Below, one piece after another: positions 37,700 to 46,316 of a DNA stretch of 64,000 nt (positions within the stretch are counted from its first letter, which is position 1; each line of letters starts with the position of its first letter). The notes under the pieces were generated by a model. The model was not told where the DNA came from. It searched no databases and was given only the letters and a program-made list of their open reading frames with translations. This DNA comes from JALZMG01 sp963844175 (GTDB lineage: Bacteria; Actinomycetota; Acidimicrobiia; Acidimicrobiales; Ilumatobacteraceae): the NCBI GenBank assembly GCA_963844175.1, contig CAWJNE010000001.1:62001-126000 (forward strand), in the 5' to 3' direction. The position numbers and the translations under genes were made by a program.

Positions 37700-38001
37700 G
37701 GCGCGGCCTCCTCGGTCGTGCGGTCGGCGGCCGGCACACCGGTCCGACCGGCCCGGGCATCACGCTCGGCCTGGTGGCGGTCCATCTGGGCGTCGTAGTT
37801 GTACTTGTACTTGGCGAAGAAGCCGATGCCGGCCAGCAACGTGAAGCCGATCGTGAACCACGGCATGGTCCCCAGCCACCGATCGAGCAGGAAGCCGATG
37901 CCGAAGAACACGCCGACGGTCAAGGCGACGTCGATGCCGTGCATCGTGCTGTCGTCCTCGAAGAGGCGCTGGCGGCGCTCGGGGGGTGGGATGAGCTTCA
38001 T
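37696..38001 (-). CDS. AtpZ-like small membrane protein at the head of the atp operon
   Basis: A 101-residue protein with two hydrophobic segments (GIDVALTVGVFFGIGFLLDRWLG and WFTIGFTLLAGIGFFAKYKY) and a hydrophilic C-terminal tail, typical of the AtpZ/F0F1-ATPase gene-1 family that precedes atpI. AtpZ with AtpI has been linked to divalent cation supply and complex stability. It opens the operon; the promoter candidate is about 50 bp upstream. Confidence 0.8.
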   Translation of the reverse strand: MKLIPPPERRQRLFEDDSTMHGIDVALTVGVFFGIGFLLDRWLGTMPWFTIGFTLLAGIGFFAKYKYNYDAQMDRHQAERDARAGRTGVPAADRTTEEAAP

Positions 38002-38052
38002 CGGCGTTGATGATCGTCCACAGCGTCGGGTGACGCTTGTGAAAGTAAGAAC

Positions 38053-38082
38053 AAGCTACCGAGGCCGGTGCGGCGTCTGCAA
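38053..38082 (-). promoter_or_regulatory. Candidate promoter of the atp operon
   Basis: On the minus strand TTGCAG (38082-38077), 18 nt, TAGCTT (38058-38053), within a locally AT-rich stretch of the 123-bp divergent gap. It would leave a leader of about 45 nt before ATG 38001. Neither hexamer is perfect. Confidence 0.4.
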
Positions 38083-38124
38083 TTCCCTGTCAGGTCAAGT
38101 GCTCCGGCCGAGCACGATGGACGC

Positions 38125-38931
38125 ATGACCGTCGCCGAGGCCCGCGCCACATTCCGCCAGCTCCACCGCCCCGGTGAACCGCTCGTCATGCCCAACGCCT
38201 GGGACGCCGGTTCGGCGCGGCTGCTCGCCTCGCTGGGCGCTGCCGCGATCGCCACGACCAGCTCAGGGTTCGCCGCCACGCTCGGGAGGCGCGACGGCGC
38301 GGTCACCGCCGACGAGGCGATCAACCACGTCGGCGCGCTCGTCGCCGCCAGCCCGGTGCCCGTGAGCGCCGACCTCGAGGACTGCTACCACACCGCGCCG
38401 GAGGGCGTCGCCGCCACCATCGGGCGGGCGATCGATTGCGGCGCGGCGGGCGGGTCGGTCGAGGACTTCACCCGCGCCGATGGCGGATCGATCTACGACC
38501 TGGGGTTGGCGACGGAGCGGGTGGCAGCGGCCGTCGAGGCCGCCGCGGGCAGCGGGTTCGTGCTCACGGCGCGGGCCGAGAACCTGATCCGCGGCGTCGA
38601 CGATCTGGACGACACCATCCGCCGGCTGCAGGCCTACGCCGCGGCCGGCGCCGACGTCCTGTTCGCGCCCGGGCTAGCTGACCTCACCCAGGTCCGCACC
38701 GTCCTTGGGCAGCTCGACCGTCCGGTCAACGTCATCCTGCTCCCGGGCGGGCCGACCGTCCCGGAGCTGGCGGAGGCCGGCGTCGCTCGGATCTCGGTCG
38801 GGGGCGCGCTCTGCTGGGTGGGCTGGGCCGCTGTCGCCGATGCCGCTCGCGAGCTGCTGACCGCTGGCACCCACAGCTACGACGGGGCCGTTCGTGCCGG
38901 GGGCATCGCGGCGGGCGCGGCGTTTGGCTGA
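38125..38931 (+). CDS. Isocitrate lyase / PEP mutase superfamily enzyme
   Basis: A 268-residue TIM-barrel enzyme of the ICL/PEP-mutase superfamily. It has the typical FRQLHRPGEPLVMPNAWDAGSARLL start, the TTSSGFAATLGRRDG loop, and the Mg-binding acidic motif PVSADLEDCYHTAPE near residue 83, with SVEDFT near residue 112. The KKCGH motif of true isocitrate and methylisocitrate lyases is not present, so it is more likely a C-C or C-P lyase/decarboxylase of unknown substrate. ATG 38125 is the natural start. Its last 258 bp overlap the wecA frame on the other strand. Confidence 0.82.
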   Translation: MTVAEARATFRQLHRPGEPLVMPNAWDAGSARLLASLGAAAIATTSSGFAATLGRRDGAVTADEAINHVGALVAASPVPVSADLEDCYHTAPEGVAATIGRAIDCGAAGGSVEDFTRADGGSIYDLGLATERVAAAVEAAAGSGFVLTARAENLIRGVDDLDDTIRRLQAYAAAGADVLFAPGLADLTQVRTVLGQLDRPVNVILLPGGPTVPELAEAGVARISVGGALCWVGWAAVADAARELLTAGTHSYDGAVRAGGIAAGAAFG

Positions 38932-40059
38932 GACCTTCCCGATCAGGTCGTAGCTGCGCTGCTTGCGCACGCTCGGGTGCAGGACGGTGTAGAGCACGAT
39001 GCCGATGGCCGCCATCCCGAACGGCAGGTAGGTCGGGTTCTCGTCGGAGAGGACGGGATAGAGGACGAACGCCGACAGCAGCGCGGTCCACGCCCACAGG
39101 ATGACGACCGAGCGGCGGTGGCCGTGGCCGAGGTTCATCAGGCGGTGGTGGAGGTGGCCCTTGTCGGCCACGTCGAGCGCCTTGCGGCGCGTGGCCCGGC
39201 GGACGATGGCGAACAGCAGGTCGAGCACCGGGACGCCGAGGATGAACAGCGGGATGACGAGCGGGGCCAGGAAGAAGTAGGTCTGGCCGATGAACGTCTG
39301 GTCGGGATCGGTGCGACCGCCGACCACGCTGGTCGCGACTGCGAGCAGGAGCCCGAGAAGCATCGCGCCCGTGTCACCCATGATGATTCGCGCCGGGTTG
39401 AAGTTGTGGGGCAGGAAGCCGACGCACAGCCCGACGGCGATGATGGCGATCAGCGGGCCGATGTTCGGCGGTGAGACGAGGTCGAAGTCGGCGAGGCGCT
39501 GGCTGTAGAGGAAGAAGGCGCCCGAGGCGATGGCCACGATGCCGGCGGCCAGCCCGTCGAGCCCGTCGATCAGGTTGATGGCTTGGGTCATCCCGAGCAG
39601 CCAGAGCACGGTGACCAACGGGAGCCAGTCGTCGGAGAGGTAGAAGACCCCGAGGAACGGCAGCCGGAAGTAGTACATGACGACGCCGAACCAGACGAGG
39701 GCCAGGCCGGCGATCACGGTGCCGGTGACCTTGGCGGGCGCCGAGATGCCTCGGATGTCGTCGGCCAGGCCGAGGGCGACGATGATGGCGGCAGCGATGA
39801 GGACGCCCTGCGGCTCGGAGTTGCGGGCGAACAGCGAGTCGAAGCGGTCGAGCAGGCGGGCCACGACGATCGCCACGATGAGGCCCATGAACATCGCCAG
39901 CCCGCCGATGGCCGGCATCGGTTTGGTGTGCACGGTGCGGTCGTTGGGCTCGTAGAGCCAGCCCCGCCAGCGGGCCAGCGCACCGACCAGCGGGGTGAAG
40001 ACGAACGTCGCCACCCCGGCCACGGCACCGATCAGCAGGTAGTCACCCGTGTTCGGCAT
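38674..40059 (-). CDS. wecA: Undecaprenyl-phosphate sugar-1-phosphate transferase, WecA/TagO type
   Basis: An integral membrane enzyme that transfers GlcNAc-1-phosphate (or a related sugar phosphate) from UDP-sugar to undecaprenyl/decaprenyl phosphate, starting cell-wall polymer synthesis. About eleven hydrophobic segments are visible, with GLADDIRG (Mg-Asp) near residue 100, NLIDGLDGLAAG near residue 163, FNPARIIMGDTGAML near residue 220 and the cytoplasmic HLHHRLMNLGHGHR near residue 303. The start is ATG 40059. The frame runs to 461 residues, longer than the usual 360-400. The last 85 residues are read antisense to the converging lyase gene and lose family resemblance, so the true C-terminus is doubtful. 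Confidence 0.88.
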   Translation of the reverse strand: MPNTGDYLLIGAVAGVATFVFTPLVGALARWRGWLYEPNDRTVHTKPMPAIGGLAMFMGLIVAIVVARLLDRFDSLFARNSEPQGVLIAAAIIVALGLADDIRGISAPAKVTGTVIAGLALVWFGVVMYYFRLPFLGVFYLSDDWLPLVTVLWLLGMTQAINLIDGLDGLAAGIVAIASGAFFLYSQRLADFDLVSPPNIGPLIAIIAVGLCVGFLPHNFNPARIIMGDTGAMLLGLLLAVATSVVGGRTDPDQTFIGQTYFFLAPLVIPLFILGVPVLDLLFAIVRRATRRKALDVADKGHLHHRLMNLGHGHRRSVVILWAWTALLSAFVLYPVLSDENPTYLPFGMAAIGIVLYTVLHPSVRKQRSYDLIGKVSAKRRARRDAPGTNGPVVAVGASGQQLASGIGDSGPAHPAERAPDRDPSDAGLRQLRDGRPAREQDDVDRTVELPKDGADLGEVS

Positions 40060-40140
40060 CAAGACGCTGCAACGTTACGACCCGCCCGCCTCCGGTCCGC
40101 CCACCAACCGCGAGTAGAACGAATCATGTCAGAACTGACG

Positions 40141-41436
40141 TCAATCCGCGATCGCGAACCTGCGACCAGGATCCGGACGAGAACGAATCAGGCGGTAGGC
40201 GGGGAAGGCGGCGCAGAGGGCGTTGACGTCGGCCTTGACCCCGGCCAGCGCGCCGGAGGTCTCGCGCTCACGCAGGGCGCGGGCGATGAGGCCGGCGATC
40301 TGCGCCATCTGCGCCTCCTCCATGCCCTGCGTCGTGACGCTCGGCGTGCCGATGCGCAGACCGCTCGTCACGAACGGGCTGCGCGGGTCGTCGGGCACGG
40401 TGTTCTTGTTCAAGGTGATGCCGGCCTCGTCGAGCGCGATCTGGGCCACCTTGCCCGTCAGCTCCGCGTCGAACGGCCGCAGGTCGACGACCATCAGGTG
40501 GTTGTCGGTGCCGCCGGACACGAGCCGGAAGCCCTCCCCCGCCAACGACTCGGCCAACGCCGACGCGTTGGTGACGATCTGGTGGGCGTACTCCTTGAAC
40601 GACGGGTGGGCGGCCTCGCGGAACGCCACCGCCTTGCCGGCGATGACGTGCTCCAGCGGCCCGCCCTGCCAGCCGGGGAAGACCGCCTTGTCGATCGCTG
40701 CGGCGTGCTCGGACTTGGACAGGATGCAGCCGCCGCGTGGTCCGCGCAGCGTCTTGTGCGTCGTGAACGTGACGACGTCGGCCAGCGGCACCGGGTCCGG
40801 GTGGGCGCCACCGGCGATCAAGCCGGCGAGGTGGGCGGCGTCGAACAGGAACAGCGCGCCGACCTCATCGGCGATGGCCCGGAACGGCTCGGGGTCGAGG
40901 CGCCGCGGGTAGGCCGTCGTGCCGGCGACGATCAGCTTCGGGCGGTGCTCGAGCGCCAGGTCGCGCAGCTGGTCGAAGTCGATCCGCTCGTCGCCCGGCG
41001 CGATGCCGTACTGCACGAAGCGGTAGATGATGGCGCTGGCGTTGACCTTGGCGCCATGGGTCAGGTGCCCGCCGTGGTCGAGGCTGAGGCCGAGCACGGT
41101 GTCACCCGGATCGAGCAGCGCCTGGTAGGCGCACATGTTGGCGTTGGCTCCGGAGTGCGGCTGCACGTTGGCGTGCTCGGCGTTGAACAGCGACTTGGCG
41201 CGCTCGATGGCGATGGCCTCGACCTCGTCGATGACCTGGTTGCCGCCGTAGTACCGCTTGCCGGGGTAGCCCTCCGAGTACTTGTTGGTGAGCACCGAGC
41301 CGACGGCGCGCAGCACCGCCGGTGAGGCGAAGTTCTCGCTGGCGATCAGCTGCAGCCCCGTCGTCTGGCGTTCGAGCTCCCGCGCCAGCAGGCCGTCGAT
41401 CTCGGTGTCGGGCTCGGTGTCGGTCGGAAACGGCAT
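40141..41436 (-). CDS. glyA: Serine hydroxymethyltransferase
   Basis: A 431-residue PLP enzyme that interconverts serine and glycine and charges tetrahydrofolate with a one-carbon unit. Visible are LQLIASENFASPAVLRAVGSVLTNKYSEGYPGKRYYGG (family N-terminal signature near residues 28-60), SGANANMCAYQALL, and the Schiff-base lysine in TFTTHKTLRGPRGG near residue 227. ATG 41436 gives the standard start; TAGGCT lies 8 nt upstream. Position next to wecA and the atp operon is conserved in many actinobacteria. Confidence 0.95.
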   Translation of the reverse strand: MPFPTDTEPDTEIDGLLARELERQTTGLQLIASENFASPAVLRAVGSVLTNKYSEGYPGKRYYGGNQVIDEVEAIAIERAKSLFNAEHANVQPHSGANANMCAYQALLDPGDTVLGLSLDHGGHLTHGAKVNASAIIYRFVQYGIAPGDERIDFDQLRDLALEHRPKLIVAGTTAYPRRLDPEPFRAIADEVGALFLFDAAHLAGLIAGGAHPDPVPLADVVTFTTHKTLRGPRGGCILSKSEHAAAIDKAVFPGWQGGPLEHVIAGKAVAFREAAHPSFKEYAHQIVTNASALAESLAGEGFRLVSGGTDNHLMVVDLRPFDAELTGKVAQIALDEAGITLNKNTVPDDPRSPFVTSGLRIGTPSVTTQGMEEAQMAQIAGLIARALRERETSGALAGVKADVNALCAAFPAYRLIRSRPDPGRRFAIAD

Positions 41437-41495
41437 CGCCGCTGAGCCTACGGCTGGGGCCCATGGCCGGGGTCGACATATCGTCGCCCGGACCC

Positions 41496-41682
41496 GAGCG
41501 ACGAGTCTCCAAGGAGCGAACATCAGCACCGTGAGCGACGAGTCTTCGAAGGAGCGAACATCAGCACCGTGAGCGACGAGTCTTCGAAGGAGCGAACATC
41601 AGCACCGTGAGCGACGAGTCTTCGAAGGAGCGAACATCAGCACCGTGAGCGACGAGTCTTCGAAGGAGCGAACCATCAGCAC
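41496..41682 (+). repeat. Tandem array of five 37-38-bp units forming coupled micro-ORFs
   Basis: Five units: 41496-41532 (one base shorter), 41533-41570, 41571-41608, 41609-41646 and a diverged 41647-41682. Units two to four are identical. Each GTG opens a 14-codon frame MSDESSKERTSAP-stop whose TGA overlaps the next GTG as GTGA (42-nt frame, 38-nt period). AAGGAG occurs once per unit. In the last unit one extra C removes the stop and fuses the peptide to the thiolase (MSDESSKERTISTTMDPR). Confidence 0.8.
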
Positions 41683-43163
41683 GACGATGGACCCGCGCAC
41701 TGCCGTGCTGATCGGGGCGGGCCAGTACGTGCACCGTGCCGAGGGCATGGACGACGCGCTCGAGCCCGTGGCGCTGATGGAGCTGGCGATACGCGCCGCG
41801 GCGGCGGATGCCGGCCTGGCCGATCCACCGGCCTTCGACAGCATCCGCGTCGTCAGCTCGCTGTCGTGGAAGTACGCCAACCCGGCGTGGTTCCTCGCCG
41901 AGCGCCTCGGGCAGTCCCCGCGCCAGCTCGGCTACACGACGGCGGGCGGCAACACGCCGCAACGACTCGTCAACACCACGGCTCGCGAGCTGGCCACCGG
42001 TCAGCTCGACATCGCCGTGCTCGTCGGTGGCGAGGCGTGGCGCACCCGCATGCGGGCGCGCAAGACCGGCACGATCCTCGACTGGCCCAAGGCACCGGAG
42101 GACCAGCCGCCGACCATGTTCGGCGGCGACCTCGACATGACCCACCCGGCCGAGGCCGAGCGCGGCGTCTACCTGCCGGTGCAGCTGTACCCGATGTTCG
42201 AGACGGCGGTCCGCGCCGACAGCCGGGCGCAGCCCGGAGGAGCACCTCGTCCACGTCAGCGAGCTGTGGTCGCGGTTCAGTGACGTGGCCGCCGGCAACC
42301 CGTACGCCTGGCTGCCCGAGTCGAAGACGGCCGAGGAGATCCGCACGACGACACCGCAGAACCGGATGGTCGGCGCGCCGTATCGCAAGTACATGAACTC
42401 GAACAACGACGTCGACATGGCCGCCGCCGTGATCATGTGCACGGCCGAGGTGGCCGAGCGGCTCGGGGTGGCCAGGGATCGCTGGGTGTTCCCCCATGCC
42501 GGGACGGACTGCCACGAGCACCCGTTCGTGTCGTACCGGGACAGCTTCACGCGGACACCGGCCGTGGAGCTCGGTGGCCGCCAGGCACTAGAGCTGGCCG
42601 GCGTCGGGATCGACGACATCGCCATCGTCGACCTCTACTCGTGCTTCCCGTCGGCCGTGCAGCTCGGCGCCCGGTCACTCGGCCTCGACACGGATCGCCA
42701 GCTGACGCGCACCGGCGGGCTGGCCTTCGCCGGCGGACCGTGGAACAACTACGTCATGCACGCCATCGCCGCGGTCGTCGGCGATCTGCGGAACCAGCCC
42801 GACGAGAAGGCGCTCGTGTGGGCGAACGGCGGGTACGTGACGAAGCACTCGTTCGGGGTGTACGGCACCGCGCCGCCGGCCGGCGGGTTCCGCCACGCCA
42901 GCCCGCAGGCCGAGGTCGACGCGCTGCCCAGCCGTCGTCTGGCGACGGTCGAGGAGGCCGCCGGCCCGGCGACGATCGAGGCGTTCACCGTGATGCACGG
43001 CCGCGACGGCAACCCGGAGCAGGCCATCACCACCTGCCTGCTCGACGACGGTCGGCGGGCCTGGGGGCTGTCCGGCGAGCACGACGTGATGTCCGCCCTC
43101 GGCGAGGGCGAGTGGGTCGGCACCCGCGCCACCCTCGACCCCGACGGCCACCTCCACCTCTGA
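41645..43163 (+). pseudogene. Thiolase-like acetyl-CoA acetyltransferase family protein, split by a +1 frameshift
   Basis: Two frames encode one ~505-residue thiolase-superfamily protein. Frame one begins in the last tandem repeat (GTG 41645) and carries AVLIGAGQYVHRAEGMDDALEPVALMELA, FDSIRVVSSLSWKYANPAWF, and VLVGGEAWRTRMRARK near residue 125. It loses sense after FETAVRA at about 42,220. Frame two resumes at SPEEHLVHVSELWSRFSDVAAGNPYAW and continues to the C-terminus (GLAFAGGPWNNYVMHAIAA, WANGGYVTKHSFGVYGT). Removing one base near 42,225-42,245 restores it. I do not see the canonical thiolase nucleophile cysteine, so the reaction is uncertain. An internal ATG at 41690 is an alternative start. 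Confidence 0.72.
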
Positions 43164-43164
43164 C

Positions 43165-43246
43165 CATCGGAGGGTTTGCGTGCATCCGAGGGTCAGCTGC
43201 GGGGAAGCCCCTCAGGAAACCCTCCGATGCAGGAAACCCTCGGATG
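43165..43246. repeat. Interlocked inverted-repeat element, copy 1
   Basis: Four arms in the order L1 CATCGGAGGGTTT (43165-43177), L2 CATCCGAGGG (43183-43192), R1 AAACCCTCCGATG (43217-43229), R2 CCCTCGGATG (43237-43246). L1 pairs perfectly with R1 and L2 with R2, so the stems interlock like a pseudoknot. A central hairpin GGGG-AAG-CCCC (43201-43211) sits between L2 and R1. It occupies the gap between the thiolase stop and the nucleoside hydrolase start. A second copy is at 60,337-60,414. Confidence 0.75.
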
Positions 43247-43262
43247 GGTGGGGGCGTGGGCG

Positions 43263-44186
43263 ATGACGAAGGTGGCGATGATCCTGGACTGCGACCCGGG
43301 GCACGACGACGCCATCGCCATCGTCGTCGCCGCCCGCCACGCCGACCTGCTCGGCATCACGACCGTGGCCGGCAACGCGCCGCTCGATCGCACGACCCAC
43401 AACGCGCTCGTCGTGCGCCACCTGCTGGGGATCGACACGCCGGTGCACTCCGGCGCCACCCGGCCACTCGTCGAGGAGCCGCGCGCCGCGCCGTTCGTGC
43501 ACGGCGCCAGCGGGCTCGACGGTGCCGACCTCCCCGCCCCGACCCGCCCGCTCGACGGGACCGACGCCGTGACGTTCATCGTCGAGACCTGCCGGCAGCA
43601 CCCGGGCACGTGGCTCGTCGGGGTCGGCCCGCTGACCAACCTGGCCCTCGCGCTCCGCGCCGCGCCCGACCTCGCCGACCACGTCGCCGGCATCTCGATC
43701 ATGGGCGGTGGGACGTTCGGCAACCGGTCAGCGGTCGCCGAGTTCAACATCTGGGCCGACCCGGAGGCGGCGGCGATCGTCTTCGGCTCGGGCGTCCCAC
43801 TCGTCATGGCCGGGCTGGACCTGACCCACCAGCTGATCGCCACGCTGCCGCGCATCGACGACCTGGCGACCGTCGACAGCCAGCTGGCGATCACGTTGAC
43901 CGCACTGCTGCGCTTCTTCTCCACGACCTACATCGCCCGCCACGACGACCTCCCGGGCGCCGCCGTGCACGACCCGTGCGCCGTCCTCGCCCTCACCCAT
44001 CCCGAGCTGTTCGAGCGCCGATCCCGCCACGTCGCGGTCGAGACGACGGGGCGCCTCACCCGCGGGATGACGGTCATCGATCGCCGCACACTGCTCGAGC
44101 GACCGGCACCGAACTGCGACGTGCTGGAACGAATCGACGCCGACGCCGCCTGGCAGGTCATCGTCAACGCCATCGCCCTACGGTGA
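43263..44186 (+). CDS. Inosine/uridine-preferring nucleoside hydrolase family protein
   Basis: A 307-residue nucleoside N-ribohydrolase that should split nucleosides into base and ribose for salvage. The Ca-binding N-terminal motif is ILDCDPGHDDAIAIVVAA near residue 7; TTVAGNAPLDRTTHNAL near residue 35; the active-site region AEFNIWADPEAAAIVF near residue 158; and the fourth Ca ligand in AVHDPCAVLALTHPELF near residue 238. ATG 43263 is chosen (MTKVAMILDCDPG); the frame is open further upstream only through the repeat element. The S9 peptidase gene follows with 4 nt between stop and start. Confidence 0.9.
   Translation: MTKVAMILDCDPGHDDAIAIVVAARHADLLGITTVAGNAPLDRTTHNALVVRHLLGIDTPVHSGATRPLVEEPRAAPFVHGASGLDGADLPAPTRPLDGTDAVTFIVETCRQHPGTWLVGVGPLTNLALALRAAPDLADHVAGISIMGGGTFGNRSAVAEFNIWADPEAAAIVFGSGVPLVMAGLDLTHQLIATLPRIDDLATVDSQLAITLTALLRFFSTTYIARHDDLPGAAVHDPCAVLALTHPELFERRSRHVAVETTGRLTRGMTVIDRRTLLERPAPNCDVLERIDADAAWQVIVNAIALR
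44179..44184 (+). promoter_or_regulatory. -10 box TACGGT of a leaderless start, overlapping the upstream stop
   Basis: TACGGT ends 6 nt before GTG 44191 and contains the first base of the nucleoside hydrolase TGA. The peptidase can therefore be transcribed independently although the genes are only 4 nt apart. Confidence 0.45.
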
Positions 44187-44190
44187 ACCC

Positions 44191-46302
44191 GTGACGCTCG
44201 ACGAGGCCGCCGAGTCCTTCCCCCGCCAGTCGGCGCGGACGCAGCGCTACACGCTGGGCGAGCCGCGCAACGTCGTCGTGTCGCCCGACGGGCAGCGCAT
44301 CGTGTTCCTGCGCAGCCGGGCCGGCACCGACCCGGTCAACTGCCTGTGGGTCGTGGACGCAGCGACGGGCGACGAGCGCCTCGTGGCCGACCCGGCGGAC
44401 CTGCTCGCCGGTCGGGGTGATGCAACGGCGACCGACGACCTGCCGGTGGAGGAGCGGCTGCGGCGCGAGCGAGCCCGAGAGGCGGCCGGTGGCATCACGG
44501 CCTTCGCCACCGACGACGCCGTGACGGTCGCCGCCTTCGCCGTCGCCGGGCGGCTCTTCGTCGCCGGGATCATCAGCGCCGCGGCGCGCGAGCTCACCGT
44601 CGCCGGACCCGTGTTCGACCCCCGGCCCGACCCCCGCGCCCAGCGCGTCGCGTACGTCACCGGTCGGCTGCTCTGCCTCGGCGAGCTCGACGGACGCTGG
44701 CACGTCCTCGTCGGCGGCGACGATGACGAACCGGACACGGTCTCGTGGGGCAGCGCCGACTTCATCGCCGCCGAGGAGATGCACCGGTTCCGCGGGTTCT
44801 GGTGGAGCCCCGACGGCGCGGCGCTCGCCGTCACCCGAGTCGACACCGCACCGGTCGGGCGATGGTGGGTGGCCGACGCCGCCGATCCCGCAGCGGCTCC
44901 GACCGAGGTCGCCTATCCGGCCGCCGGCACCGACAACGCCGTCGTCACCTTGCACGTCGTACGACTCGACGGGACGCGGGTCGAGGTGCGCTGGGATCGT
45001 GACGAGCTGCCGTACCTGGCCGACGTGCAGTGGTCGGAGCACGGGCTGATCATCGTCGTGCAGCGGCGGGACCAGACCGTGGTCGCCGTGCTCGACGTCG
45101 ACCCGGTGACGGGCGATACCAGCGAACGTTGGCGCGCTGTCGACGACGCCTGGGTCGAGCTGGTGCCCGGCGTGCCGCGACTCGGTCCGCTGGGCGAGCT
45201 CGTCACGTGCGCCGACCTCGACGGCACCCGCCGACTGTTCGTCGACGGCACACCGGTCACCCCGGCCGAGCACCAGGTGCGCGCTGTCGCGACGGTCGAC
45301 GGGCCGGGCATCGTGTTCCTCGCCAACCCGATCGACGACGCCACCGTGCTCCACGTGTGGCGGTACGTCGGCGGCGAGCTCGAGCCGCTGACCGACGAGC
45401 CCGGCGTCCACGCCGTCGCCGCCGGCGGCGGAACCGTCGCCATTCGCACGACGACGCTGCGCGAGCCGCGGGTGCAGTGGGCGACGCTCGACGGCACCGA
45501 ACTGACCTCCTACGCCATGCAGCCGCACCTGCTGACCGAGCCCCGGCTGTCCTTCGGTGGCGAGCGCCGGCTGGCGACGGTCGTGCTGCTCCCCCGCGAC
45601 CACGACGGCGCACCGCTCCCCGTCCTGCTCGACCCGTACGGTGGGCCGCACGCGCTGCGCGCCGTGCAGGCCCACCACGCCCACCTGACGTCGCAGTGGT
45701 TCGCCGATCAGGGCTTCGCCGTCGTCGTGGCCGACGGGCGCGGCACGCCGGGCCGCGGGTCGGCCTGGGAGCGGGCCGTGCACCTCGACCTCGCGACGGC
45801 CGTCCTCGACGACCAGGTCGAGGCCCTGCGGGCGGCCGCCGAGGAGCACAGCGTGCTCGACCTCGGTCGGGTCGCCATCCGCGGGTGGAGCTTCGGCGGC
45901 TACCTGGCGGCGTTGGCCGTGCTGCGACGGCCCGACGTCTTCCACGCCGCCATCGCCGGCGCTCCGGTCACCGAATGGCGGCTGTACGACACGCACTACA
46001 CCGAGCGGTACCTCGGTGATCCGAACGAGCAGCCCGACGTGTACGACGCCAGCTCGCTCCTGCCGCTGGCCGACGGGCTGACCCGTCCGCTCCTCCTCGT
46101 CCACGGTCTCGCCGACGACAACGTGGTCGCTGCCCACACGTTGCAGCTGTCGTCGGCCCTCTTGGCCGCCGGCGCCCCGCACGAGGTGCTGCCCCTGGTC
46201 GGCATCACCCATCTCGCCGCCTCCGAGGTCGTGGCCGAGAATCTTCTGCTGCACCAGCTGGACTTCCTGCGCCGGTCGTTGCCGGCGGCCGCTCGGCCCT
46301 GA
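44191..46302 (+). CDS. S9B dipeptidyl-peptidase IV-like peptidase
   Basis: A 703-residue prolyl-oligopeptidase-family enzyme. The eight-bladed propeller domain carries the DPP-IV double-glutamate motif FIAAEEMHRFRGFWWSPDG near residue 195, which in DPP-IV binds the free N-terminus of the substrate. The hydrolase domain has RGWSFGGYLAALAVL (Ser) near residue 568, VHGLADDNV (Asp) near residue 643 and GITHLA (His) near residue 673. It should remove N-terminal dipeptides ending in Pro or Ala. No signal peptide is visible, so cytoplasmic. GTG 44191 is supported by the -10 box. Confidence 0.9.
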   Translation: MTLDEAAESFPRQSARTQRYTLGEPRNVVVSPDGQRIVFLRSRAGTDPVNCLWVVDAATGDERLVADPADLLAGRGDATATDDLPVEERLRRERAREAAGGITAFATDDAVTVAAFAVAGRLFVAGIISAAARELTVAGPVFDPRPDPRAQRVAYVTGRLLCLGELDGRWHVLVGGDDDEPDTVSWGSADFIAAEEMHRFRGFWWSPDGAALAVTRVDTAPVGRWWVADAADPAAAPTEVAYPAAGTDNAVVTLHVVRLDGTRVEVRWDRDELPYLADVQWSEHGLIIVVQRRDQTVVAVLDVDPVTGDTSERWRAVDDAWVELVPGVPRLGPLGELVTCADLDGTRRLFVDGTPVTPAEHQVRAVATVDGPGIVFLANPIDDATVLHVWRYVGGELEPLTDEPGVHAVAAGGGTVAIRTTTLREPRVQWATLDGTELTSYAMQPHLLTEPRLSFGGERRLATVVLLPRDHDGAPLPVLLDPYGGPHALRAVQAHHAHLTSQWFADQGFAVVVADGRGTPGRGSAWERAVHLDLATAVLDDQVEALRAAAEEHSVLDLGRVAIRGWSFGGYLAALAVLRRPDVFHAAIAGAPVTEWRLYDTHYTERYLGDPNEQPDVYDASSLLPLADGLTRPLLLVHGLADDNVVAAHTLQLSSALLAAGAPHEVLPLVGITHLAASEVVAENLLLHQLDFLRRSLPAAARP

Positions 46303-46303
46303 C

Positions 46304-46309
46304 TACGGT
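46304..46309 (+). promoter_or_regulatory. -10 box TACGGT of a leaderless start
   Basis: TACGGT ends 7 nt before ATG 46317. The surrounding TACGGTGCG(N)(N)CGATG is nearly the same as at 21,399-21,414. The box overlaps an in-frame GTG at 46308, which is thus unlikely to be used. Confidence 0.5.
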
Positions 46310-46316
46310 GCGCACG

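Noticed and set aside
40115..40144. wecA promoter TTGACG with a GTCAG-AA-CTGAC palindrome
   Set aside because: The -35-like hexamer and palindrome are real, but no acceptable -10 lies 16-19 nt away, so I did not list it.
41496..41682. Possible CRISPR array
   Set aside because: Units are directly adjacent without spacers and each is a short coding frame; no cas genes nearby.
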